Made by a program: the position numbers and the translations under genes. DNA of 15,032 bases, taken from the NCBI GenBank assembly GCA_964404455.1, contig CAYOJY010000017.1, positions 1-15,032 on the forward strand, given 5' to 3'. The DNA is from CAKOSP01 sp964404455. Lineage in GTDB: Bacteria > Bacillota_I > Bacilli_A > RF39 > UBA660. Position 1 is the stretch's first letter; each line of letters starts with the position of its first letter. Below the pieces are notes generated by a model. It was given only the letters and a program-made list of their open reading frames with translations. It did not search any database and had not been told where the DNA came from. This document shows, piece after piece, positions 1 to 6,769 of this stretch.

Positions 1-217
1 TAATTATCAATATAATTTTATATTAAAAGGCGGGTTATTACTACTTTCACTAAAAGAAACTCAATTAATTATCATTTTGAGAAATTCATGAGGATAATGA
101 TTCGATCAAAAGTTGATAAAAACCATTGGTTGTTTTGATTTGTTTTAAAATATTTATTGCAAACTCGTTTTTATATTATTTTAGCAAGCTATTTCAAGGG
201 TTTGCTCTTTATTTTGC
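1..217. other. Non-coding region with alternative stem-loops
   Basis: I see no convincing gene here. The sequence shows several competing pairings: ATGAGGAT (88-95) with ATCCTCAT (226-233); ATCAAAA (105-111) with TTTTGAT (133-139); GCAAACTC (159-166) with GGGTTTGC (198-205, one G-U pair); and AGCAA (183-187) with TTGCT (202-206). These could be the fold of a small RNA or the end of an upstream transcript. Neither strand nor function can be decided. Codons in the longest open stretch do not look like those of the neighbouring genes. Confidence 0.4.
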
Positions 218-247
218 TTGAGGTCATCCTCATCGATATGATATAAT
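218..247 (+). promoter_or_regulatory. Putative promoter of the ffh leader
   Basis: TTGAGG (218-223), an 18-base spacer and TATAAT (242-247), preceded by TG at 239-240, form an extended -10 promoter. Transcription would begin near 254 and give ffh a leader of about 295 bases. The -35 and spacer overlap a small hairpin, TGAGG/CCTCA (219-232). The -10 is a perfect consensus, but such matches occur by chance in AT-rich DNA. Confidence 0.5.
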
Positions 248-257
248 AATAGATATA

Positions 258-360
258 AATATCAACTATATTTATGTAGATAGTAAACTAAAAAATAAAA
301 GTCTATAATAAAGTATGAATTATAGACTTGAATATTAAACATGCTATCTAAAGTGATATT
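258..360 (+). ncRNA. Elongated nested stem-loop in the ffh leader
   Basis: Three co-axial stems are nested: AATATCA (258-264) with TGATATT (354-360), TAGATAG (278-284) with CTATCTA (344-350), and the perfect 10-bp pair AAGTCTATAA (299-308) with TTATAGACTT (320-329) around an 11-base loop. All three are consistent with one rod-like RNA starting just after the putative transcription start. No T-run follows, so it is not an intrinsic terminator. It could be a leader domain or a small RNA; the family is not recognised. Confidence 0.4.
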
Positions 361-390
361 AAAAATATGAAAAAAAATTAAAAATAATTG

Positions 391-397
391 AAAGGAG
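391..397 (+). promoter_or_regulatory. Isolated Shine-Dalgarno-like AAAGGAG
   Basis: This is the only good ribosome-binding sequence upstream of ffh, but no start codon lies at normal distance after it. It sits three bases before the closing helix of the folded element 400-536. If that element folds, AAAGGAG comes within about 14 unpaired bases of the ffh ATG at 549. Whether it serves ffh is inference. Confidence 0.35.
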
Positions 398-399
398 TT

Positions 400-536
400 C
401 AATAGGTCTTTAGGGAAGATACTGCTGTTTAATCATTGAAATAAAATTATTAATGATTAAATGTCCGGGTGAATAGAAACGTTCACGTCGTGGGACAGGC
501 GAAAATGTGGAGATTGTATCAAAAATTTACCTATTG
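400..536 (+). ncRNA. Multi-helix structured RNA element upstream of ffh
   Basis: The sequence shows a closing helix CAATAGGT (400-407) with ACCTATTG (529-536), and a second helix GATAC (418-422) with GTATC (516-520). Inside are two hairpins: TTTAATCATT (428-437) with AATGATTAAA (452-461), and TGTCC (462-466) with GGACA (493-497) topped by GTGAA/TTCAC (469-473/482-486). The single-stranded joints AGGGAAG and GGCGAAAATGTGGAG are more GC-rich than the surroundings, as expected for conserved riboswitch-like joints. I could not match it to SRP RNA, M-box, SAM, TPP, FMN, THF, NiCo or ykkC motifs. It may be a riboswitch, an autoregulatory leader or an independent RNA. Confidence 0.6.
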
Positions 537-548
537 TTATGATAAAAA

Positions 549-1859
549 ATGTTTGAATTTATTGGTGATAGGTTATCAAATGCTTTAAAAAATATTAAAG
601 GTATGGGGAAAATTACCGAAGAAAATATTAGTGAAGCAATGCGAGAAATTCGCTTGGCTTTATTAGAAGCTGACGTTAATTATGAAGTGGTTAAAGAATT
701 TATTGCAAAAATAAAAGAACAGGCTTTGGGAGTGGAAATTTCCAAAAGTTTAAAACCTGATGAAGTATTTATTAAACTTTTAAAAGATGAATTAATTGCT
801 CTTTTAGGAGGAGATTATAAACCATTAGAAATGGAAAAAAATCCTATTATTATTATGTTAGTGGGGTTACAAGGTAGTGGTAAAACCACAACGGCGGGAA
901 AACTTGCTAATTATGTAAGGAAAAAATATAATAAAAATCCGCTTTTAATTGCCGGCGATGTTTATCGACCTGCCGCTATTGATCAGCTTGAACAGATCGC
1001 AAAATCTTTGGGTGTAAATATATATGCGGATAAAGAAAATAAAAATGTTGTTGAAATAGTTCAAGCTGGAATAACTTTTGCTAAGGAAAATAAAAACAAT
1101 TATATTATTATTGATACGGCCGGAAGACTGCAAATAGATGAGGAACTAATGAATGAATTAGTTGAAATTGAGAATTTAATTAAACCTCATGAAAAATTAT
1201 TAGTAATAGATGCGATGATGGGTCAAGATGCTATTAATGTAATTAAAGGATTTAATGAAAAACTTAATTTAACTGGGGCTGTTATTACAAAATTAGATGG
1301 AAGCACCAAAGGTGGGGTGGCTTTATCTATTCGTCATTTAACCAAAGTTCCGATAAAATTCGCGGGAGATTCAGAAAAATTAGATGGTTTAAGTGAATTT
1401 TATCCGGAAAAAATGGCTGAGCGTATTTTAGACATGGGGGATATTTGGGCAATTGCCAGTAAAGTTGAAGAAGTTATTGATGAAGAAGAAGCCAAAAATC
1501 AAGCCAAAAAATTGAAAACAGGGAAGTTTGATTTGGAAGATTTTTTAGCTACTATGAATCAAATGAAAAAATTAGGACCAATTGAAAATATTTTAAAAAT
1601 GTTACCTGGAGCTAGAAAAGCTGGTTTAAATAATATTAATATTGATCCAAAAGATCTTGCTCATATTGAAGCTATTATTTTATCAATGACTAAAGAAGAA
1701 CGAAAAAATCCAGGTATTTTAAAAGCAACACGAAAACAGAGAATAGCTAAAGGTAGTGGCAGGAGTGTTGAGGAAATTAATCGTTTATTAAAACAATTTG
1801 AAGAAATGAAAAAAATGATGAAAATGTATTCGAGTGGAAATTTAAAATTGCCATTTTAG
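549..1859 (+). CDS. ffh: Signal recognition particle protein Ffh (SRP54 GTPase)
   Basis: Ffh binds SRP RNA and signal sequences of nascent membrane proteins and, with the receptor FtsY, delivers ribosomes to the membrane. The 436-residue protein has the family's usual length. It shows the N domain (about 1-95), the GTPase G domain with GLQGSGKTT (106-114), DTAGR (189-193) and TKLDG (247-251), and a methionine-rich M domain (about 325-436) with the conserved RNA-binding stretch around KGSGRS. The usual GxGE closing motif reads GDSE (273-276), a mild departure. ATG 549 begins the conserved N-terminus (MFEFIGDRLSNALK) but has no Shine-Dalgarno nearby; AAAGGAG lies 150 bases upstream, beyond the structured RNA 400-536. 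The gene appears monocistronic, with a weak terminator after it. The ylxM gene often found before ffh in Bacillota is absent. Confidence 0.97.
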   Translation: MFEFIGDRLSNALKNIKGMGKITEENISEAMREIRLALLEADVNYEVVKEFIAKIKEQALGVEISKSLKPDEVFIKLLKDELIALLGGDYKPLEMEKNPIIIMLVGLQGSGKTTTAGKLANYVRKKYNKNPLLIAGDVYRPAAIDQLEQIAKSLGVNIYADKENKNVVEIVQAGITFAKENKNNYIIIDTAGRLQIDEELMNELVEIENLIKPHEKLLVIDAMMGQDAINVIKGFNEKLNLTGAVITKLDGSTKGGVALSIRHLTKVPIKFAGDSEKLDGLSEFYPEKMAERILDMGDIWAIASKVEEVIDEEEAKNQAKKLKTGKFDLEDFLATMNQMKKLGPIENILKMLPGARKAGLNNINIDPKDLAHIEAIILSMTKEERKNPGILKATRKQRIAKGSGRSVEEINRLLKQFEEMKKMMKMYSSGNLKLPF

Positions 1860-1892
1860 TTACACTTTGTATGAATTTTAATGAAAAAATCA

Positions 1893-1918
1893 ATAACCTT
1901 TTTGGAGTTATATTTTTT
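1893..1918 (+). terminator. Weak intrinsic terminator after ffh
   Basis: ATAAC (1893-1897) pairs with GTTAT (1907-1911) and is followed by TTTTTT (1913-1918). The stem is only about 5 bp and AT-rich, so termination may be partial, but position and T-run fit the end of the ffh transcript. Confidence 0.45.
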
Positions 1919-2001
1919 GTTACAAACTATTTATGCGTAAATTAAAAAATGCCCCATGTGTTTTTGAAAAATTAAAATTAATCAAATATTTTTGGGATTT
2001 A

Positions 2002-2030
2002 TAGACTTCGCGTAAGCGATTTGATACAAT
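2002..2030 (+). promoter_or_regulatory. Promoter of lepA-hemW with palindromic spacer
   Basis: TAGACT (2002-2007), a 17-base spacer and TACAAT (2025-2030) with TG at 2022-2023 form an extended -10 promoter. Transcription would start near 2037. The spacer carries TCGC-GTAA-GCGA (2008-2019), a GC-rich inverted repeat unusual for this DNA that might be an operator. Confidence 0.55.
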
Positions 2031-2046
2031 AACTATGGTGTTAATT

Positions 2047-3840
2047 ATGAAACAGGAAAACTTACGGAATTTTTCAATTATTGCCCATATTGATCATGGT
2101 AAAAGTACTTTAGCAGATCGGATTTTAGAATTTACTAATGCGGTTGATAAAAGAGAAATGAAGTCACAACTTTTAGATAGTATGGATTTAGAGCAGGAAC
2201 GTGGTATTACAATTAAGCTTAATGCTGTTCGTTTAAATTATAAATATGATGATGAAGATTATATTTTAAATTTAATAGATACCCCAGGTCATGTTGATTT
2301 TTCTTATGAAGTTTCAAGGAGTCTGGCGGCATGTGATGGAGCAATTTTAATTGTTGATGCAGCTCAGGGAATTGAAGCTCAAACACTGGCTAATCTTTAT
2401 TTAGCCATTGAAAATGATTTAAAGTTAATTCCCGTTATTAATAAAATTGATTTACCCAATGCTGATATTCCTAAAGTTACAAGAGAATTGGTAAATATTT
2501 TAGGTTTTAAAGAAGAAGAAATAGTTTTAGTAAGCGCTAAAACCGGGGTAGGTATAGATAATTTATTACAAGCAATCATCAAGGGCATTCCAGGACCTAA
2601 AGTTAATAATAATTTACCGACAAGGGCTTTAATTTTTGATAGCTATTTTGATACTTATAAAGGGGCAACTTTATTAGTTAAAGTTGAAGAAGGAAAAATT
2701 AATGTTGGCGATACAATAAAGTTAATTAATATGCAAAGTGAATTTCAAGTTGTTGAAGTAGGTCATTATATGCCTAAAGCTGTTAAAGTTAAAACTTTGG
2801 ATAGTGGAAGTGTAGGTTATGTCTGTGCGGCTATTAAAAATATTTCGGAAATAGCTGTTGGTGATACTATTACAACTAAACAAAATGAAGCTAAAATACC
2901 CCTTCCGGGTTATAAAGAAATGAAACCGATGGTTTTTTCAGGTATTTTTCCCACGGAAATTAATAAATTTGAAGATTTAAAAGAAGCTTTAGAGAAATTA
3001 AAATTAAGTGATTCTTCTTTAACATATGAACCGGAAAAATCTGATGCTTTAGGTTTTGGTTTTAGAATTGGTTTTTTAGGTTTATTACATATGGATATTA
3101 TTATGACGCGTTTAGAAAGAGAATTTGATTTAAATGTAATTGCTACAAGTCCAAGTGTTATATATCAAATCTATTTAACTGATGGATCAATGATTGCAAT
3201 AGATTCGCCTAATAAAATGCCAGACAAAGTAAGAATAGATTATATTAAAGAACCTTATATTTCAACTAATATAATAACTCCAAATGAATATATCGGTTCA
3301 ATTATGGAATTATGTCAGGAAAAAAGAGGCATGTTTAAAAATACAGAATACTTAGATGAAAAAAGAGTAAATATTCATTATGAAATTCCGCTTTCGGAAA
3401 TCGTTTATGATTTTTATGATAAATTAAAAAGTTATACTAAAGGTTATGCTTCTTTTGATTATGAATTAACTGATTATAAAGTCAGTAGTTTAGTTAAAAT
3501 GGACATTTTATTAAATGGCGAAGTGGTTGATGCTTTATCGGTAATTGTTCATAAGGATTTTGCTTATGACAAAGGTAAAATAATAACGGTAAAACTTCAA
3601 AAACTGATACCAAGACAAATGTTTCAAATTCCTATTCAGGCCAGTATTGGCTCAAAGGTAATTGCCAGGGAAAATATTAGTGCATTAAGAAAAAATGTTT
3701 TAGCTAAATGTTATGGGGGAGATATTTCTCGTAAAAGAAAATTATTAGAAAAACAAAAAGAAGGAAAAAAGAAAATGAAAATGGTTGGTAGTGTTGAAGT
3801 TCCTAGTGAAGTATTTTTAGAGGTTTTAAAAAATGAATAA
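2047..3840 (+). CDS. lepA: Elongation factor 4 (LepA) GTPase
   Basis: LepA/EF4 is a translational GTPase that acts on the ribosome; roles in back-translocation under stress and in 30S assembly have been reported for the family. The 597-residue product shows the G1 motif AHIDHGKST (13-21), the switch I region with ERGITIK, DTPGH (78-82) and NKID (132-135), then the EF-G-like domains and the LepA-specific C-terminus rich in Lys/Arg (GDISRKRKLLEKQKEGKKKMK). I chose ATG 2047 over in-frame ATG 2035: the predicted transcript begins near 2037, GGTG at 2037-2040 is a possible ribosome-binding site, and MKQENLRNFSIIAHIDHGKS matches the usual N-terminus. It overlaps hemW by eight bases, so the two are probably translationally coupled. 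lepA-hemW is a classic Bacillota gene pair. Confidence 0.97.
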   Translation: MKQENLRNFSIIAHIDHGKSTLADRILEFTNAVDKREMKSQLLDSMDLEQERGITIKLNAVRLNYKYDDEDYILNLIDTPGHVDFSYEVSRSLAACDGAILIVDAAQGIEAQTLANLYLAIENDLKLIPVINKIDLPNADIPKVTRELVNILGFKEEEIVLVSAKTGVGIDNLLQAIIKGIPGPKVNNNLPTRALIFDSYFDTYKGATLLVKVEEGKINVGDTIKLINMQSEFQVVEVGHYMPKAVKVKTLDSGSVGYVCAAIKNISEIAVGDTITTKQNEAKIPLPGYKEMKPMVFSGIFPTEINKFEDLKEALEKLKLSDSSLTYEPEKSDALGFGFRIGFLGLLHMDIIMTRLEREFDLNVIATSPSVIYQIYLTDGSMIAIDSPNKMPDKVRIDYIKEPYISTNIITPNEYIGSIMELCQEKRGMFKNTEYLDEKRVNIHYEIPLSEIVYDFYDKLKSYTKGYASFDYELTDYKVSSLVKMDILLNGEVVDALSVIVHKDFAYDKGKIITVKLQKLIPRQMFQIPIQASIGSKVIARENISALRKNVLAKCYGGDISRKRKLLEKQKEGKKKMKMVGSVEVPSEVFLEVLKNE

Positions 3841-4933
3841 CGAAAATGTGAATTCTATTTACATTCACATCCCATTTTGTAAGAAAATCTGTAATTATTG
3901 TGATTTTTGTAAAGTTTTATATCAAGAAGATTTAGTAAATATTTATTTAGATGAATTAAAAAAAGAAATCGAAGATGCAATTTTACCTAATAAAATAAAA
4001 ACTTTATACATTGGCGGGGGAACACCCAGTTCTTTATCTATTATTAATTTAAAAAAATTATTAAATCTTTTAAATGCCTTTAATTTAGATTCTGATTATG
4101 AATTTACTTTTGAATGTAATTTAGATGATATTGGGGAAGAATTATTAACTATTTTAAAAGAATATAAAGTTAATAGATTAAGTATTGGAGTTGAATCATT
4201 TAATTATAAAAAGTTAGAAATTTTAGGTCGAAATGCAGAATTTAAAGATGCTCAGGCTAAAATAGCTTTATGTAGAAAATTAGGTTTTAATAATATTAAT
4301 ATTGATTTAATATATGGAGTTACTGATGAAGATTTAAGTGTTTTAAAAAGCGATTTGAAAAAAATATTAAAATTAAATCCGGAACACATCAGTGCATATA
4401 GTTTAATGATCGAAAATAATACAATTTTAAAAATTAAAAATATTCATGAAATAAATGATACCTTAGATAGTAAAATGTATCATTATATTATTAAAAAATT
4501 AAAAGGTAAAAAATACAACCATTATGAAATAAGTAATTTTTCTAAATTAGGTTATGAATCAAAACATAATTTAAATTATTGGAATAATGAAGAATATTAT
4601 GGTTTTGGATTAGGAGCATCAGGTTACTTTTCGGGTGTTAGATATAGTAATGTAAAAAATATGACTAAATATTTAAATGGAGAATATATTCAAGAAAAAA
4701 ATATTTTATCTAAAAAGGAAATCATGGAATATGAATTAATTTTAGGTTTAAGAAAAACCAAAGGAATTAACATTAAACATTTTTATCAAAAGTTTAATGA
4801 AAATATTCAAGATATTTTTCCAATAGAAGATTTAATAAAAATTAAAGATTTGTTGAAAAAAGAAGATTATATTTTTATAAACCCTAAAAAATTATATTTA
4901 ATGAACGAAATTTTACTAAAGTTATTAAAATAG
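3833..4933 (+). CDS. hemW: Radical SAM protein HemW (HemN-like heme chaperone)
   Basis: This is a radical SAM enzyme of the HemW branch, long misannotated as oxygen-independent coproporphyrinogen III oxidase. Characterised HemW proteins bind heme and transfer it to respiratory enzymes. The 366-residue protein has the [4Fe-4S] cluster motif C16-KKI-C20-NY-C23 near the N-terminus, followed by the SAM-binding GGGTPS (61-66), the typical ISAYSLMIE stretch and a HemN C-terminal winged region. The CxxxCxxC is followed by D-F-C, giving an extra Cys26; HemN proper has CxxxCxxCxC. ATG 3833 lies inside the lepA stop region (ATGAATAA), which fits coupling. In Bacillus hrcA-grpE-dnaK follow; here they do not. 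With no heme genes in view, its substrate is uncertain. Confidence 0.9.
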   Translation: MNNENVNSIYIHIPFCKKICNYCDFCKVLYQEDLVNIYLDELKKEIEDAILPNKIKTLYIGGGTPSSLSIINLKKLLNLLNAFNLDSDYEFTFECNLDDIGEELLTILKEYKVNRLSIGVESFNYKKLEILGRNAEFKDAQAKIALCRKLGFNNINIDLIYGVTDEDLSVLKSDLKKILKLNPEHISAYSLMIENNTILKIKNIHEINDTLDSKMYHYIIKKLKGKKYNHYEISNFSKLGYESKHNLNYWNNEEYYGFGLGASGYFSGVRYSNVKNMTKYLNGEYIQEKNILSKKEIMEYELILGLRKTKGINIKHFYQKFNENIQDIFPIEDLIKIKDLLKKEDYIFINPKKLYLMNEILLKLLK

Positions 4934-5169
4934 AAATAATATCAAATAATAACTAGAAAAAATGTTGAGGAAATATTATCTGTAAAATAAAATAGAGTTA
5001 ATAAAATATTAATGTCATAAGTAAAGATAATATTTGAATTTACTGGCATTCTAGAAAATCTGAATAAAATATTAAAATAAGTTCTTACTTTGACTTAATA
5101 TTATTTTTTCAGAGGGGGATAATATATATAATTTTTATATTATTAAAAGATTATTTTTAATAATTCTAC
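4934..5169. other. AT-rich intergenic region, no gene seen
   Basis: I see no open frame with a start and ribosome-binding site. AGAGGGGG (5111-5118) looks like a ribosome-binding site but no start follows. TTGACT (5090-5095) is a good -35 without a -10 at proper distance. Two AT-only hairpins occur: 5118-5126 with 5136-5144, and ATTATT/AATAAT (5150-5155/5159-5164). No convincing terminator for hemW is present. Confidence 0.4.
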
Positions 5170-5195
5170 ACACAATATATTAGGTGATATTGTGT
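5170..5195 (+). promoter_or_regulatory. Hairpin enclosing ribosome-binding site and GTG start
   Basis: ACACAATAT (5170-5178) pairs perfectly with ATATTGTGT (5187-5195). The 8-base loop carries AGGTG (5182-5186), the likely ribosome-binding site, and the 3' arm contains the GTG start (5192-5194). Translation initiation could therefore depend on opening a 9-bp, mostly A-T stem. A natural thermosensor-like or protein-controlled switch is possible; both are inference. Confidence 0.5.
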
Positions 5196-5599
5196 TAAAG
5201 ACATTAAATATTTTAAATGGAAAAATAAGTCCTAAGTTTGATCCTTGGTGGGATACATATAAAGTTATTGTTAATGAGGAAGTTTTAAGTTTAAATTTAT
5301 ATTATGACATAGAAGAGGGAGATTCTATTGTTGTTTTAAATAATAATAGTTTTCTTCATGATGAAAATTTAGTGACAATTGAAGTTAATAATAACTTAGG
5401 CGAAATTTTTGTTTATAATTTTACAGTTGTTAAAGAAAAAAGCCAGGAAGTCTTAGGTGAAGAAAACACAATGAGCAGATTGGAAATTCCTAAAAATTAT
5501 GAAACTCCTAGCTATGTTGCACCGATCATTTCAGGAGTTTGTTTTATTTTAATTTTAATAGTATTTAAATTATTATTTCTAGGATCTAAAAAAAGGTAG
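5192..5599 (+). CDS. Small membrane-anchored protein with cadherin-like beta-sandwich domain
   Basis: The function is unknown. Residues 2-81 fit the pattern of the bacterial cadherin-like beta-sandwich domain (PF12733 type): LKTLNILNGKISPKFDPWWD, TYKVIV, a DSIVVLNN turn, and ENLVTIEVNNNLGE followed by YNFTVVKE. Such domains are usually extracellular. A linker (82-108) leads to one hydrophobic segment (about 109-130) and a short basic tail GSKKR, which would stay in the cytoplasm. There is no N-terminal signal peptide, and the in-frame upstream codons contain none before a stop at 5144-5146, so how the domain would reach the outside is unclear. It may instead be a tail-anchored cytoplasmic protein. 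The GTG start follows AGGTG by five bases inside a hairpin. It precedes murG by 89 bases, which suggests an envelope role. Confidence 0.8.
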   Translation: MLKTLNILNGKISPKFDPWWDTYKVIVNEEVLSLNLYYDIEEGDSIVVLNNNSFLHDENLVTIEVNNNLGEIFVYNFTVVKEKSQEVLGEENTMSRLEIPKNYETPSYVAPIISGVCFILILIVFKLLFLGSKKR

Positions 5600-5688
5600 G
5601 TTTATTTAAACAATCGTAAAAAATGTCAAATCCTGAAAAAGAATATTAAAAGTGGTGGTTTTATTGTATACTTATATTAGGTGATGCA

Positions 5689-6768
5689 ATGAAAATCATA
5701 GTAACGGCGGGAGGAACTGGTGGACATATTTATCCAGCTCTGGCAATTATTAATAAATTTAGGGAAAAAGAAAAAAATTTAGAAATATTATATATTGGAA
5801 CCCATAATCGAATGGAAAAAGAAATTATTCCTAAAGAAAATATTAAATATGAGGAATTAGAAATTTATGGTTTTAGCAAAACAAAAATGTTTAGAAATTT
5901 TAAAAATGTTTTTTTGATTAAAAAAGCTTATAAAAAAAGTTTAAAAATTATGAAAGATTTTAAACCTGATGTTGTAATTGGAACTGGTGGGTATGTAACT
6001 TACCCCGTTATTAAAGCTGCTAAAAAGTTAGGAATTAAAACTTTTATTCATGAACAAAATAGTATTCCCGGAAAAACTAATAAAGTATTAAGTATGGGAA
6101 TTGATTTAGTCGGAGTATCATTTCAAAATAGCGGTGTATATTTTAAAAATGCCAAAAAAGTTATTTATTCGGGTAATCCTTGTTCTTCAAATGCTTTAAA
6201 AACTAAAATTATTAATAAGGAACAAATGGGGTTTAAGAAGGATAAAAAGTTAATTATAATTGTTGCGGGTTCTTTAGGAAGTCAAACTTTAAATACTAAA
6301 TTTAAAGCATTTTTAAATGTTATTGACAAAGAAGATTTTGAAGTATTTTATATAACTGGTAAAAATTATTATGATGATTTTATTAAAGATATAAAATTAT
6401 CAGATAATGTTAAAGTTGTACCATATTTAGATAATTTAGCAGGGTTAATGAAAAATGCTGATTTAATTATTTCCAGAGCAGGGGCATCTACTATTAGTGA
6501 AATACTTTCACTGGAAATACCTAGTATTTTAATACCTTCTCCGTATGTTGCGAATAATCATCAATATTATAATGCCCTTGATTTAATGAATTTGAAAACC
6601 TCAATTTTAATTGAAGAAAAAAATTTGTCGGTGGAAAAACTTTTAATAACTATAACAAATTTATTTAATGACCCAGATAAATATAATGAAATGAAACAAA
6701 ATTTAAAAAATATTAATAAAGAATCATCAGCGGATTTAATATACAACAATATTAAGGAGATGATTTGA
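5689..6768 (+). CDS. murG: UDP-GlcNAc:lipid I N-acetylglucosaminyltransferase MurG
   Basis: MurG adds GlcNAc from UDP-GlcNAc to lipid I on the cytoplasmic face of the membrane, forming lipid II for peptidoglycan. The 359-residue GT-B protein has the N-terminal glycine-rich loop GGTGGHIYPA (8-17), GTGGYVTYP (98-106), HEQNSIPGKTNK (121-132), a second-domain glycine loop AGSLGSQTLN (193-202) and the donor-binding segment ISRAGASTISEI (261-272) with NNHQ (289-292). After GNP (162-164) the usual nearby Arg is missing (CSS). ATG 5689 follows AGGTGA at good distance, in the same ATATTAGGTGAT context as the preceding gene. A TATACT (5667-5672) could be a -10 without a clear -35. It starts a tight murG-murB-ftsQ-queH run; murB begins one base after its TGA stop. 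Confidence 0.97.
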   Translation: MKIIVTAGGTGGHIYPALAIINKFREKEKNLEILYIGTHNRMEKEIIPKENIKYEELEIYGFSKTKMFRNFKNVFLIKKAYKKSLKIMKDFKPDVVIGTGGYVTYPVIKAAKKLGIKTFIHEQNSIPGKTNKVLSMGIDLVGVSFQNSGVYFKNAKKVIYSGNPCSSNALKTKIINKEQMGFKKDKKLIIIVAGSLGSQTLNTKFKAFLNVIDKEDFEVFYITGKNYYDDFIKDIKLSDNVKVVPYLDNLAGLMKNADLIISRAGASTISEILSLEIPSILIPSPYVANNHQYYNALDLMNLKTSILIEEKNLSVEKLLITITNLFNDPDKYNEMKQNLKNINKESSADLIYNNIKEMI

Positions 6769-6769
6769 T

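Noticed and set aside
16..247. Open frame of about 77 codons broken by one TGA (136-138), ending in a hydrophobic stretch
   Set aside because: Its codons (CTC, GTC, ATC) differ from neighbouring genes, there is no ribosome-binding site, TGA is a stop elsewhere here, and T-rich DNA gives hydrophobic translations by chance.
405..470. Partial resemblance to the magnesium M-box (TAGGT, then GATAC-TGCTG, then ATGTCC)
   Set aside because: The rest of the M-box core, including the GGGUCAACAG-like stretch, is missing and the helices differ.
400..536. SRP RNA (ffs) next to ffh
   Set aside because: The conserved apical part with GGAA-type tetraloop and GGAAGCAGCC-like loop is absent.
1..548. Replication origin or DnaA-box cluster in the long non-coding region
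   Set aside because: No TTATCCACA-like boxes were found and neighbouring genes are not origin genes.
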